A DNA stretch of 64,000 nucleotides. It comes from Cichorium intybus. Lineage: Eukaryota > Streptophyta > Magnoliopsida > Asterales > Asteraceae. Positions 24,261 to 38,556 of this stretch are shown in pieces; the first letter of the stretch is position 1, and each line of letters begins with the position of its first letter. The translations under genes were made by a program, and so were the position numbers. The notes beneath the pieces were generated by a model that had not been told where the DNA came from, did not search any database, and saw nothing but the letters and a program-made list of their open reading frames with translations. The stretch lies in assembly GCA_023525715.1 (NCBI GenBank), contig CM042012.1, positions 114,041,798 through 114,105,797 of the forward strand, written 5' to 3'.

Positions 24261-25027
24261 TGTTGGATTAGGTGTCTAAGCCATGACTTATAAGTATATT
24301 TATCTTATGAATAAAAGCAAAGTCCATTTGGGTTGCCCTCATAGCTGGGGAATTGATGTACAGTTAAGTAGAGAGAAAGGTTGATTTATTAAGGGTTTAA
24401 TAAATCAATAGAATATATATAGATGGCTTATTAATATATTTAAGTGTTAGTATATTAATTAGAAACTATATTAATTATTGAGATTTAATCCAGAATTAAT
24501 TAGATTTAATTTAGTGATTAAATTAATTAATTAAAGTGCAGGGGCTGACTTGTAATTATTCAATAGTTGAATAACTGGTAAGGGATAAGCCAGGGGCCAA
24601 AAGTGGCGCCACCCTGGAGTCCTCTCTAGGGTTTGGCGAAAACCCTTCTAGGGTTTTAGAAGCCTGGTCCAAGTGACTTGCAGGCTTGCCCACTTGGGAG
24701 GCTCCTTAGGGTTTCAGGTGTAGCTTGTGGAGGCTATATAAGGAACCCCCTGGCACCACCATATTCACGCCATCTCTCTCTCTCCCGTACTCTGCTGGAT
24801 TGTCTTCTCCTTGCTTGAGTGTGACTTGCATTTGAGGCAGGATCTTTTTGCTGCTTGGTTGAAGGATCATAATATCAAAGGTTGGTTTTCTTAATTCATC
24901 TTTAGAATTGAATTGTATCCTTTAGGGTTTTTAGTTCAAATCTTCATAGAAGAAAACATAGATCATATTAGGTTTGCATGTGAACCATAGGAATTTTTGT
25001 GTTCATTGTTTGCATAGAAACCCTTCA
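24261..25027 (+). repeat. 5' LTR of the 24.3 kb Copia
   Basis: Contains a TATATAAGGA promoter box at about 24735 and a CTCTCTCTCTC tract shortly after it. Confidence 0.93.
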
Positions 25028-25028
25028 G

Positions 25029-25040
25029 TGGTATCAGAGC
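25029..25040 (+). promoter_or_regulatory. Primer binding site, tRNA-iMet type
   Basis: TGGTATCAGAGC one base after the LTR, the usual plant Copia primer site. Confidence 0.9.
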
Positions 25041-26307
25041 TAGCTTGTTTTCTTGTGATTTGATTTGAACAGTTTTGTGCCTAAGGGTTTTTGGCGAAAA
25101 TTAAACCCTTGGAGATGGCCATTGTCGATTTCAAGGCTAGGGTTTCCTAACCCTAGCCGCCATCCCTTTTGGTCCCCCTTGATTGCTTGATTTGCTTGCC
25201 ATAATAGTATGTTGTTATTTTTGGTAATAAGATTAATTAAATAAGTTGAACCTCCTTGCTTGGCTTGTAAATTTCGAGAATCACAAGGACCATTATAGAA
25301 AAATTAATTTGATTAATTTGGTAATATGTAACCTAGATTTAATTAGTTTAATTAATTGATTAATTAAAAGACCAATTAAATCAGTTTAAAGAATTAATTA
25401 AAATTTTCGAAAAAATTAGTAAAAATTTGCGAAAATTAAGATGAAATTAATTCTAAAATATTTTAATAAGATTAAAATATATCTTATATGTATTTATAAT
25501 TAAAATTTAATTTAATATATATAAGAAAATTGGTTAGTCTACCGTTAGTAGGCCTCATTCACAAAACTGTCCTCTAAAGAGGGTATAAGGCGACTGACTA
25601 TAAAATGTTAGTCTAATGGGTATCTACTCTTACCCACCGCTCTCCTGGTCAGTCGAGTGTTGTTAGCCGAACGGGTATGATAGAACCGCTAAAGCCTCTT
25701 AAAAGTATAATGCTATAATTGAAAGTACTAGAACCTTAAAACAAACCCCAATCTAGTTACTTTAGGTTAAAAATGTGAATTGGTGCTAATCCATGAAATT
25801 GCACATTGCACTTTGTGAAACGTTGGTGGAGCGTGTGTGGTTTACCGGCACGCCAACTGGGGTCCGCAAAGAGTCGCAATGGGTTTCTTGATTTTGTCAT
25901 TGTTAACGGAGCGTGTGTGGATAACCGGCACATTAATTCGAGATGACAATTGACTTCAAGAGTAGCAAGCAATTTGCATGGTTATTCACACCCGGTTTGT
26001 GATCCTCGGTATCCTAGTCACAAACAGCGGGGCATTCCCGAGATTTAAACATGTTATCGAACAGTTCGGTAAATCTCAATGAAACTAGGAATTCCATTAT
26101 AATAAGATTATGTTTCTGCGGTGGAATTGGCTGAATCGTCATTCGCCTACCTTATAAAATTTACAATATAGATTACGGTATCCCTTTTCGGTATTGTAGA
26201 TTGTTATTGTAGGATCCTAGCCTTATATTTATTCTTGGGTAAATATAAGGATTATTATTATTATTATTATTATTATATCTAATTAAAACTACCTTCTTCT
26301 TGTTCAG
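25041..26307 (+). other. Long untranslated leader of the Copia element
   Basis: No ORF is supported. It includes two copies of GGAGCGTGTGTGG followed by ACCGGCAC (about 25829 and 25909) and ends in a short ATT repeat before the gag ATG. Confidence 0.7.
26251..26275. repeat. (ATT)8 microsatellite
   Basis: About eight ATT units, 30 bases before the gag start. Confidence 0.9.
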
Positions 26308-27116
26308 ATGTCTTCTGACCAATCCGTTCCCCACTCAAATCCCCGTAATGTCACCTCGATTCTGTCATTATGCTCAAAGGTGACGTTGGACGGCACTAAC
26401 TATAATGACTGGATCCGCAACATCAAAATGGCTCTAAGGTTTGAACACAAAGAGTATGTTCTGGAAACCGAGCTCGTTGATGTGGACACTGAAACCGCTA
26501 CTCCCGAGGAAATCGCTGCGTACACTAAACACTCTGATGATGCAACCAAAGTGGCTTGCATCATGATCGCTACTATGAATCCTGAACTACAGCGTATCTA
26601 TGAGTACTATTGGCCTTACGAGATGCACAAAGAGCTCACGGAAAAGTTCCGCAAGCAGGAGCGCATCGAAAGGCGTGAGGTTGTAAAAGCCTTCACTAAC
26701 GGCAAGCCCAAGGAGGGCGAGTCCATCTGTGCACATGTGAAAAGGATGCATGGTTACGTGGAGAGGCTTAGGAAGCTGGAAATGCCTGTGCATGAGGATT
26801 TAGCAGTTGACATAGTGCTGAACTCCTTACCAAATTTTTATGACCAGTTCACACTGGCGTATCATTTGAACAACAACCAGGCAACCCGCCTGTCCTGGCT
26901 ATTGGCTCTGGAAAAGGAAAGAAACAGAAAGGCCCCCCTAAGCAAAACTGGACAGAAAAGACTCATGTCGGGTCATCTAGCAGTGCCCCGAAAGACAAGT
27001 CTTCCGGCATTCCACATGTTTAGAACCCCAAAGAGGCCGACTGCTTTTACTGCAAGCAAAAGCGTCATTGGAAGAGGAGCTGCCCAACGTATCTGCAGGA
27101 TATCAAGGATGGTAAA
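26308..27116 (+). pseudogene. Copia gag, frameshifted
   Basis: The frame from ATG 26308 gives a typical Copia capsid region: LDGTNYNDWIRNIKMALRF at residues 29-47, then the retrotran_gag helices to about residue 196. Near 26895 the reading shifts: the Lys-rich linker and the zinc knuckle (CFYCKQKRHWKRSC, CX2CX4HX4C, about 27041-27083) continue in another frame, which also holds a TAG at 27021-27023. Part of the linker seems deleted. Capsid-like protein could be made, but without the knuckle and without fusion to pol. Confidence 0.85.
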
Positions 27117-30100
27117 GTGAAACCGTCACAAGCAGGTACATATTCTATATCTAATAACTCGTCTTTTTCCCGTTCTTGGGTCCTTGATACAGGATCTGGT
27201 TTTCATATCTGTTCTGATTTGCAGGGCCTAGAGGAAAGTAGGGAGCTGGAGCATGGCAGACTGAACCTAGTCATGGGCAATTGGCGAACGTCACCTGTTA
27301 CCAAGATCGGTGTTTATGGACTGATGCTGAGTAATGGAGTTAGATTAGATTTACATAATTGTTGCTATGCGCCTGATATGGCTAATAACATAATTTCTTT
27401 TCATGCATTGTTTAAACAAGGTTTTTATTATGAGTTAAATAAATTTAATGGTTCAATTTCTGTTTTCAAAAATGATGTTTTTATATTCAATGCTGTGCCT
27501 TGTGATGGAGTGTATGAATCTATTATGTGTGTTGATAATTATGGTAAAAATGTTTTAACTATTGATGCTTCAAGCGGTGTAGAAAAGGCATGTCTGTGGC
27601 ATTGTCGCCTTGGCCATATAAACAAGAAACGCATCGCCCAAATCCAAAAGGATGGAGTGTTGGAATCATTCGACCTCGGGTCGGATGATGTATGCAAATC
27701 TTGCTTACTTGGGAAGATGACAAAATCACCATTCAAAGGTTCCTTTGAAAAAGGTGAAGGTCTGTTGGATATCATACACTCAGATGTGTGTGGTCCCTTC
27801 AGAACAACCACTAAAGATGGCACGCGGTTCTATGTGACCTTTACCGACGATTTTAGCAGATATGGGTATATCTACTTAATCAAGAATAAGTCGGACACCT
27901 TTGAAAAGTTCAAAGAGTTTAAGAATGAAGCGGAAAATCAATTGGGCAGAAAGATAAAGATCCTTAGATCCGACAGAGGCGGTGAGTATCTTAGTATCGA
28001 GTTTCTCGATTACCTCAAGGAATGTGGAATTGTTTCACAGTTATCGCCTCCAAGAACACCTCAGTTGAATGGTGTTGCTGAAAGGCGAAACCGAACCCTG
28101 TTGGACATGGTTCGTTCCATGATGAGTCGAGCTTCACTTCCGATCCATTTCTGGGGGTATGCCTTAGAGACTGCCGCCCATATCCTAAATCTTGTCCCAA
28201 CCAAGAAGGTTGCGAAAACACCGCACGAGATGTGGACGGGGAAAGTTCCCTCATTGGCACACATCAAAGTCTGGGACTGTGAGGCTTACGTTAGACGTGA
28301 AACTCATGACAAACTCGCAGAAAGAAGTGAAAGGTGTTATTTTGATCGGATACCCGAAACAGTCTTTTGGATACTTGTTCTACAAACCAAGCGAGGACGT
28401 GGTCTTTGCGGTAAGACGGGGGTTCTTTCGAGAGAAATAGTTCATTTCCAAAGAGGACAGTGGGAGTACTGTCGAGCTCGAAGAAATTCGGGAGACGACC
28501 GATGAACCAACCTTAGAAGAAACTAGCCACCAACATGAGGAAGGACCCACTGGCATATTGTTGCCCCTTAGGCGTTCAGGTAGAGTTAGCATGCCGCCCG
28601 AGTTCTATGGTTTCCATATTACTTCGGACGGTGACACGTTGGTCAGTGATCGTACATTGACTAATTTGGATGAACCAGCTAACTACCGTGAAGCAGTGGC
28701 AGGCCCCGAGTCTGAAAAATGGAAAGAGGCAATGGACAGCGAGATAAAGTCCATGTATGACAATCAAGTTTGGAACTTGGTTGACAATGTACCTGGTCGA
28801 AAGACAGTCGGATGCAAGTGGATCTTCAAAAAGAAGACCGACATGGATGGAAAAGTGCATACTTATAAAGCTCGGCTGGTGGCGAAGGGATTCACTCAAA
28901 CCCCAGGGGTTGACTATGATGAAACCTTCTCACCAGTAGCCAAGATTAAGTCAATCAGGAAAATGCTTGCCATAGCTGCATTTCATGACTATGAAATCTG
29001 GCAGATGGATGTCAAAACCGCTTTCCTTAACGGGAAACTGACTAAGGATGTTTACATGAGTCAGCCAGAAGGTTTTGTAGACACAAAGCACCCTGATAAA
29101 GTATGTAAGCTTGAATGATCAATCTACGGATTGAAACAAGCGTCTCGCAGCTGGAATCTCTGCTTCCATGAGAAAGTAAAAGAGTTTGGTTTCTCTAGGA
29201 GTGAAGATGAATCCTGTGTATATGTCAAGGCTAGTGGGAGTATAGTTACTTACCTGGTGCTGTATGTTGATGACATACTGCTCATGGGAAACGACATTCC
29301 GGCCTTGCAAAATGTTAAGGCTTGGCTCGGGAAGTGTTTCGACATGAAAGACCTAGGGGAACCTGCTTATATTCTCGGGATAAGAATACTTAGAGATAGG
29401 AAGAGAAAATTGATAGGTCTAAGCCAGTGTATATATTTGGAAAAGGTGTTAAAGAGATTTAACGTGGAAAATTCCAAAAAGGGAGAGTTACCAATCTAAA
29501 GTAATACTAAATTGAGTAAGACTCAAAGTCCGAGTACCGATGAGGAAATACCTGAAATGAGTCGGGTACCTTATGCTTTGGCAGTAGGGTCGATCATGTA
29601 TGCTATGACATGTACTCGTCCCGACGTATCCTATGCACTGAGCATGGTTAGTCGGTTCTAGGGTAATCCTGGAAAAGCACATTGGATTGCAGTCAAGAAC
29701 ATACTCAAGTATCTACGAAGGACAAAGAAAATGGTATTGGTTCTTGGTGGCAGTAATGACTTGAAAGTGAGTGGATATACAGATGCCACCTTCCAGACAG
29801 ATAGGGACAGTAGACGGTCCCAGTCGGGCTGGGTGTTTCTTTTGAACGGTGGAGCGGTCACTTGGAAAAGTTCCAAGCAGGAAACGGTGGCTGATTCAAC
29901 GTGCGAATCAGAGTACATTGCAGCAAGTGAAGCGTCTAAGGAAGCAGCTTGGCTGAAGAATTTCATCGGGGACCTTGGAGTTGTCCCGAGCATTCAGGAG
30001 CCGGCGGAACTTTTCTGCGATAATAAAGGAGCGGTCGCCTTGACAAAAGAACCGCGAGAGCATGGAAAGTCCAGGCATATCGAAAGAAAGTACCACTACA

Positions 30101-30255
30101 TTCGACATCAAGTAGAAGAAGGGCACTTACTGGTTAAGCGGGTATCATCAGAAGAAAATCCTACAGATCCTTTAACTAAGGCTCTGAGCAGGATCAAGCA
30201 CAATCAGCATGCTCGGAGCATTGGACTGAAGGATGATACTAGTTTTAGTAATTAG
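27117..30255 (+). pseudogene. Copia pol (PR-INT-RT-RNaseH), several breaks
   Basis: In order: protease active site DTGSGFH (about 27186), integrase HHCC zinc region (LWHCRLGHI ... CKSCLLGKM), integrase core (HSDVCGP, SDRGGEY, LNGVAERRNRT), reverse transcriptase (KARLVAKGFTQ, MDVKTAFLNG, YVDD at 29263-29274), and RNase H (YTDATFQTD, SEYIAASEA, DNKGAV). Breaks: a frameshift near 28337, TAG at 28438, TGA at 29116, TAA at 29497 and TAG at 29659. All catalytic motifs remain recognisable, so decay is recent, but no functional polyprotein is possible. Confidence 0.92.
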
Positions 30256-31066
30256 ATAGATTTAAAACTTGTAAACAGCATAAATGTAATTGACTCGGTG
30301 ATTTTATAATTGAGATTTATAAATGAGTATTGTTACTGCCTTTGTCAATTGTTTATTTCTGTGTTTCTATATTTGCATGTTTAACTTCCTTAATAATTAG
30401 ATTATTTAAATTTCCATAGTCGATCACACTGTTAGGGAGTAAGTGTGAACAAAGACTGTCATGAATCGGTTGCAGACTGTCTAATGAGTTAGACATTGCA
30501 GTAAGACTGCTGCAACGTTCATGAGTACTTAGAAAATAGAGATTTGAGTATTGGATAAACCCGCGCTTAACAGATTGCTTCATGGATTATATCACGAGCA
30601 ATGTTAAGACGATAATATCCGGTGATCTTTAAGTGGAGAGATATGATCTGTTACTTGCGATACAAGTGCTTATTGACAACGCGAAAATGCACCAGTAACT
30701 CGGTGTTATAAAACGTGTTGTTGTATGTATTTGGACCCGCAAAAGGTATAGACATATAAGTCGAAACTTATCCGTCCCCTGACCCGATGGAAAAACAGAT
30801 ATCTGTAGGCCTCTCGATGATTTAGAAGTTGACTGAAAGAGTTGGCCAACGGGGACTAAATTGATGTGTTCAATTAGTAGTCTCAAAAGTCATATGCAAA
30901 TCAAAAATCGGGAAACAGAGTATCAGACCAAGATTGATGTTCATCCATGTCTTGAGTCAGAAAATATCTTGTTAAACGGAGGATCATCAGATCACTTATC
31001 TTTGGACAGAACTGACTGGGTCAGACTTCAGACAATTAAAGTCATAGACTTATCCAAGTGGGAGAC

Positions 31067-31836
31067 TGTTGGATTAGGTGTCTAAGCCATGACTTATAAT
31101 TGTATTTATATTATGAATAAAAGCAAAGTCCATTTGGGTTGCCCTCATAGCTGGGGAATTGATGTACAGTTCAGTAGAGAGAAAGGTTGATTTATTAAGG
31201 GTTTAATAAATCAATAGAATATATATAGATGGCTTATTAATATGTTTAAGTGTTAGTATATTAATTAGAAACTATATTAATTAATTGAGATTTAATCCAG
31301 AATTAATTGGATTTAATTTAGTGATTAAATTAATTAATTAAAGTGCAGGGGCTGACTTGTAATTATTCAATAGTTGAATAACTGGCAAGGGATAAGCCAG
31401 GGGCCAAAAGTGGCGCCACCCTGGAGTCCTCTCTAGGGTTTGGCGAAAACCCTTCTAGGGTTTTAGAAGCCTTGTCCAAGTGACTTGCAGGCTTGCCCAC
31501 TTGGGAGGCTCCTTAGGGTTTCAGGTGTAGCCTGTGGAGGCTATATAAGGAACCCCCTGGCACCACCATATTCACGCCATCTCTCTCTCTCTCCCCTACT
31601 CTGCTAGATTGTCTTCTCCTTGCTTGGGTGTGACTTGCATTTGAGGCAAGATCTCTTTGCTGCTTGCTTGAAGGATCATAAGATCAAAGGTTGGTTTTCT
31701 TAATTCATCTTTAGAATTGAATTGTATCCTTTAGGGTTTTTAGTTCTAATCTTCATAGAAGAAAACATAGATCATATTAGGGCTGCATGTGAACCATAGG
31801 AATTTTTGTGTTCATTGTTTGCATAGAAACCCTTCA
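31067..31836 (+). repeat. 3' LTR of the 24.3 kb Copia
   Basis: Ends CCCTTCA, directly followed by the target duplication ATTCT. Confidence 0.93.
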
Positions 31837-33563
31837 ATTCTTCCATATTTTGATCATTGAATGCTTGGAGAACCATTGTGCGTGATAGTTGATCCATATA
31901 AACCGTAACTTTTGGGGGAAAACCCATCTATAGGTGAATCCTTGGGGTTTGAGTCAATTCCATCCTCCAATGTGTTTCTATGAAGAGCTTAAGTGATTCC
32001 TAATGATTCCAAGTCAATGGAGGAAGGAATTCCCTTAGTTGTGGGTCAATGGATTGATTTGAATTGAGTATTCCTTGATTTAAGCTTATTGAGTAAAGTT
32101 GTAATCATAACATGGATTTGACTCATTTGAAATGATATTGGATGGTTTAATTGTGTCTAATAAGGTATAATTTGGGTTAGAATAATGTCCTTTGAATGCC
32201 CATGAGCTTGGTGAAGTGTTAGAATTTAAATTGGGTCAAAAGGGGTGAAAATGACCAAAAATCGGAGCTGCTTTACACGAAACCCGGCCGGGTCAGGATG
32301 AACACGGCCCGTGTCAGCATGTCAAAGACCTTTTTATTATATAGCACGGCCCATGTTAGAGGGAACACAGCCCGTGTCAGCCTGAACTGTCCGGAAATGT
32401 TAGGTTTTAAGCTTTAAGGGTTGGGCTGTTGATTCTAATGTTCAAGTAAACTCCTAAGACATGTTTACCTAATATTTTACCCTTATTTAGTGAGGTTAAA
32501 TTAGTCTTAGAGCTATTGGTAATGTTGAATATTCTCTCTTATAGGAAAGGAGTGATTGGAGTGAAGTGAAGAAGTAGCATTCAAGCTTGTAGTGTGAGAA
32601 TGTGAGTTACCGGGAGTACACATCCCTCTTCTACTCTTGTGTGTGTTTTATAGTATTATCATGCATACTTCATATGTGCTAATTGTTGCATAACTCCTAT
32701 GTGTGCATGGCATTAAAAGAGTCATTTCAAAGATAGTTTCCAATAAAAGTATTGATAATGTATTGAAAGATGTTTTGAGCATCCTATTTGTGCATTGCAT
32801 TGCATATAGGATGGGATTGACCGAGTGAACCTTATGATGACCTTAATGATGCTTAATGATGTTTGGCTGAGATAGCCACCTTATGATGTTATACCCATGT
32901 AGAGGGCCTTTGGGCTGGATAGCCACCCTCAATGATGTCTTGGAAAATGTTTCCGCCAATAGGAAACCGCATGAGGGAGTTGCTACCCCTCATGAGGCTA
33001 GTGTAATGGCCACTAGTCTTAGTTTCAACCCATATGGTGATAGAGTATTATGCTCCGTGCGTTTGCTTGTAAACTTAGGTGGGTGCCATTGGGGTGAGAT
33101 GGACTTTATGAGGTGAACATGAGTGGGGATAGTTGCATTGCACTTGCATATCATGACTATTATTATGAGAAATTCTTTGATGTTATTAAAAATTTAAAAT
33201 GTGTAAAGAAACTATTTTTGGAGGTTGTCTCGAGTGTTAAGGTTATCCTTTCCACTCATAATGAGATAGCCTCGGGTAACTCACTAGGCATTTCAATTTC
33301 CTAACTGTTTTGATGTGTACTTAGGTTAAGGATAAGGGCTTGGGATGAGGCGAGGATTTTAGAAGACCACAGATTGTGTGGCCATTTGAACCGTGTTTTG
33401 TACTTGGATTATGATACTACCTCGCTATAAGTTTTTAAACTACTTTTAACTGTTTTGGGACCTATTTTTTCTGCAATGACGAGATATCTTTTGAACTAAT
33501 GGTATTTTAAATGGTAAATATATGTTTTAAACATCAATCCCTAGCGAGGGGTGTCACACAAAA

Positions 33564-33690
33564 GCCGATGACGATGTTTGTCGACGAAAGCCGATGACGA
33601 TGTTTGCCGGCGAAAGTCGATGGCGATGATTGCCGGCGGATCGGGACAAGCCCGAGAGCCGATGACGATGTTTATGTGATGGATTTTGTG
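33564..33690. repeat. GCCGATGACGATGTTTGCCG minisatellite
   Basis: Three to four units of about 26 bases (GCCGATGACGATGTTTGcCGgCGAAA). More units lie at about 23637-23689, on the other side of the solo LTR, so that insertion split the array. Confidence 0.8.
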
Positions 33691-33972
33691 GTATTTTTGG
33701 GGAACTCACTAAGCTTTGTGCTTACCCTTTTACCCTAAATGTTTTTCAGGTAACTACTGGCTTGAGCTTGGAGCACGGCACGAATGTACCGCATCTGAGG
33801 ATTTCAACGATTAAGGTCTTTCGCTGGGTGATGTTTGTAAATGTTTTGACAAATGTGTTTTATATGTTTAAATACTAAGTTTTAATTTGAATGATTTTAG
33901 TTGGCAAACCTTTTTATGTATGTAAATCGCTTTTAAAAATGAAAAATTTATTACGGAAATTGGGACGTTACA

Positions 33973-34985
33973 AGTTGGTATCAGAGCGTTGGTTTGAGGG
34001 ATTTACATGAACAGGAATGTAATTCCGAGGATTTGGATGAACATGACTGGGATTTTAAACTCAAACCGAGGATTTGAAAGTTTCTAAAATGATTTTCGAA
34101 GGAAAATTGTTTTTAAATAAAACTTCTAAATAGTTGGGTTGGATAACATGTGTGAAATTCCTTTGCATGTTCTTCTTTGATTGTTGCTTGTGAGTCTGAA
34201 ACATGGTATGCACATCTGACTTATGATTTTTAACGGATAAATGGGTTTCAGAAAGAATGAGATGCGATACGTATAGTCGGCCGGAGCTCAAGTAAGTGTT
34301 ATTTCCCAAAATACCCATGATATTATGTGTTGATGTGATGTTATATGCTAGAAATAGGCTAAGGATCCGCTCAGGAAATTGCATGATAGAATTGGCATGG
34401 ATCATAGGGATGTCTTTTGCCAAGTGTGCTGCTTACTGTGTGATATATGCTATATACTGAATCTGTGTACCTTTTTGGACCTATGCTTATGTTGTTAGGA
34501 ACTGATAGAATGCTTTAGGATTGTATGTAATAGGACCGGATAAGCCTTAGAATTCTTGAACAGGCCTTACTGGCTGTTCCTTGTTTGGTTGTAAGTTTGA
34601 GGTAGGGGCATCTATTCGACAATCTATATATTATTGTTGCATACAGTTACGTGTTCACGAAATGACCTGACGGTATGAGCGAAAGTTCTCGCGGTACGGG
34701 TGAGACGTGGAATTCCTAGGTAGGCTAGGAAGAGTGTTAGGCACTTCGGTGGAAAGCATGATTAAACCTGCACATTGTTTATGAATACTATCCCTAAGTT
34801 GTCATTTTCTTATAAAATGTTGTAAGTAACATGGTTTATATTTAGGAGGAAGATACAATGGAAGAAGTACATGAAATAACCTACAGATCTACAACAGCAA
34901 GGCGTCAATGATCTAAGCAAGTGGGAATGTTTATGGAACTGATATACAGTCACTAGTCAGCTTGAGTCCGATAAGATCAAGGCCG
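33973..34985 (+). mobile_element. 5' part of the internal region of the chromovirus-like element
   Basis: Opens with AGT and the primer site TGGTATCAGAGC (33976-33987), then about 1 kb of non-coding leader-like sequence. No gag ORF is found. The right edge is uncertain. With the 3' internal piece at 16740-18340 it makes the order internal-LTR-internal. Confidence 0.55.
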
Positions 34986-35046
34986 AAATCGCTGGACCTG
35001 GTTGGAATTCAAACTGCTCCACTGCCGTCTTGTTTGCTCCGATTGA

Positions 35047-35080
<34 letters not shown>
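35047..35080. repeat. (GT)n(GA)n microsatellite
   Basis: GTGTGTGTG is followed by about twelve GA units. Confidence 0.9.
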
Positions 35081-36685
35081 CGGAGAGGGTGGGGGTAGGA
35101 GTGGGGATAGGGTGGGGTGTATTTTCTTTTTTTAATTAAATAAAATAAATAAGTAATTCAAAGAAAAAAGAAAAAGAAATAAAAAATGGCATTTTAGTCT
35201 TTTTACCTGACTCAGGGACCGATTTATAGCGTTTCAAAAACCTTAGGGACTCCCAACGTGATTTTCCAATAGTTGGGACCAATCTGAAAGGTTTGACAAA
35301 CCATAGAGACCAAAACTGTAATTTACTCTTTGTTTTATTATATGCACTACTCATTATACGTACACACTCTATATGCAAACATTAAGTGAGAAAAAGGACC
35401 AAATACCTTAAAGATAAAAAAGAACCACCAGTAGAGGAAGTAGAGAAGCAGACTGCTGTTGGAGAAAATGGAAAAGCAGGTTGTTGCCGGAAATAGGCAG
35501 AAAACTGACGAAGATGAACATAACCATTGAAGTGAACAAAAATAGCTGGAGATGGGCAACGAGCTTAGTGAAAATAACGACAAGCGACACAGATAGAGGT
35601 TGAGGACGTCAAAAGGCTTCCGGTGACCCAAACGATTTTGTAATTTTTTGTTTCATGGGGTTTTTTTTGCCCTGTTTACTCTTCTTCTATATTTTTCAAA
35701 TCTGGGAAATTCTTTGGTTTTATATTTTACATGTTTGAATTCTTAAACATAGAATACGATATATATGAAAACGATCTTTTCTCTATTTACCATATTAATT
35801 TCCTAATTTATTGGTATCCATATAAAAATTCTGAACTTTTAGAATTTTTCTGTTTTGTTTTTGGTTTACCATAGCTTACAGGTGTCCGTTTGGTGTTTTT
35901 TTACAGGTGTCTATATGGAATCTCATGTATAATTTATAAGAACAATTTCAAAATCTAAGAGTGTCCATTATGGACACCCTTGACTAAAACGTAGCTTCGT
36001 CTTTGTTGATAAAGTTTTAATATATTTTGTCGTTTCAAAAAACACAGGTAAAACTCGTTAAATTAATAATCATCTTACATTATTATCTAATTTGTCCTAT
36101 CTATCCATTTTACCATCTATGGCTGGACCTATAGAGTAGTTAGCAAGATCCTTCGCACAGAAATGCGAGAAGGTCAAAGGGACCTAAAATATACCCGACT
36201 TTAAACATATATAACTTCTCGTCAGCTAGCGACTACGAGACGGATTTTCTATTGACTTAAAGATCCAAATGGCCAAAGTTCATGAATAACCACCGAAGAA
36301 AACTTACCCTACCCGTCTTAGCCAATTTCGTTGTTTTTTTTTATCTTCAAGTCTCAGTTTTCCCTTCCAATTTTAAGATATTTCGCTTTTAGTTGTAATA
36401 TCACATTATGTACATTTACTTGATTTCCGAAATTCATGTGATTAGATAACTGTTTAATCTCAATAAATTGATGCCAGTTTTGGTTTTACGAAATTTAATC
36501 ATATCTCATAAATTTAGCTTGATCGTATATAAATAAAGTAATTGTAAGTCTTTTCGGATATCTTGAAACTAAAAAACAAATAATTTCTGACCATTTTATT
36601 GTTGGTTACTTTCTACTCAAAAATTACATGCAAATACTTATGAAAGTAGCAAATTACAAGATGAATTTAAATGTCTTATATATAT
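35081..36685. other. No recognised gene; one transposon-like end
   Basis: 35185-35335 reads, on the minus strand, like phrases such as AAATTACAGTTTTGGTCTC and CAAACCTTTCAGATTGGTCCC, common at ends of plant Mutator-like elements. No partner end was found. The rest is plain AT-rich sequence. Confidence 0.4.
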
Positions 36686-38232
<1,547 letters not shown>

Positions 38233-38556
38233 CATTTTTATATACAAAAGCCATGTTTTTTAAAATTTGAGCAAAGTGGGTTCAGGAAATAGCTTCAGAA
38301 TTTAGGAAGGATTGTTGAGAATTAAAGAGGGATTTTTAGGAATTTTTGATAATTAAATAAGCTTAGTCTTAGAAATTGAGATAAATGGAGCCGTACATGT
38401 GGCATGTCTTATGAAAAATGGCATCCTTGCTCCTCAAGTTAGGAGATGCACCTGTATCCCACCACCGCATCACTCATCTATGTTCTTCATCGTTCGGGAG
38501 GAGAGTTACGTTAATTAAGCACTCACAGCTTTCTCAACACACTATCAATACACCAC

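Larger units (their letters stand above)
24261..31836 (+). mobile_element. Full-length but defective Copia retrotransposon
   Basis: The LTRs are 24261-25027 (767 bases) and 31067-31836 (770 bases), both TGTTGGATTAGG...CCCTTCA, with 5-base target duplications ATTCT (24256-24260 and 31837-31841). The primer site TGGTATCAGAGC is at 25029-25040, and the purine tract AAGTGGGAGA lies just before 31067. By eye the LTRs differ by about 20 substitutions plus two small indels (about 2.6%), so insertion is fairly recent. The untranslated leader is unusually long, about 1.27 kb. gag and pol are present but broken in several places. Confidence 0.93.
23690..33558 (+). mobile_element. Solo LTR interrupted by a Copia element
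   Basis: It begins TGTAACATCC (23690) and ends GGGGTGTCACA (33558), with 5-base duplications CAAAA at 23685-23689 and 33559-33563. Removing the Copia element and its duplicated base block leaves about 2.29 kb with no primer site, polypurine tract or coding domain. That is what remains after LTR-LTR recombination of a Ty3-type element. Its halves are 23690-24260 and 31842-33558. Small ORFs in the right half (32883-33304) are not supported. Confidence 0.8.
18341..33972 (+). mobile_element. Chromovirus-like LTR, split by two nested insertions
   Basis: The LTR begins TGTAAGACCC and ends GGGACGTTACA (TGTAA/TTACA inverted ends). Its own sequence is 18341-19304, 23485-23689 and 33564-33972, about 1.58 kb in all. 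A polypurine tract precedes it and a primer site (TGGTATCAGAGC, 33976-33987) follows it, so internal sequence flanks it on both sides. The middle carries a GCCGATGACGATGTTTGCCG minisatellite seen on both sides of the solo-LTR insertion. The 18480-18545 part has GTTAGCG/CGCTAAC inverted motifs. Confidence 0.75.

Noticed and set aside
26587..30126. Many minus-strand frames over the Copia pol region
   Set aside because: Shadows of the plus-strand gag-pol coding sequence.
32883..33304. Two small frames in the right half of the solo LTR
   Set aside because: Inside an LTR, no domain, no start context; treated as spurious.
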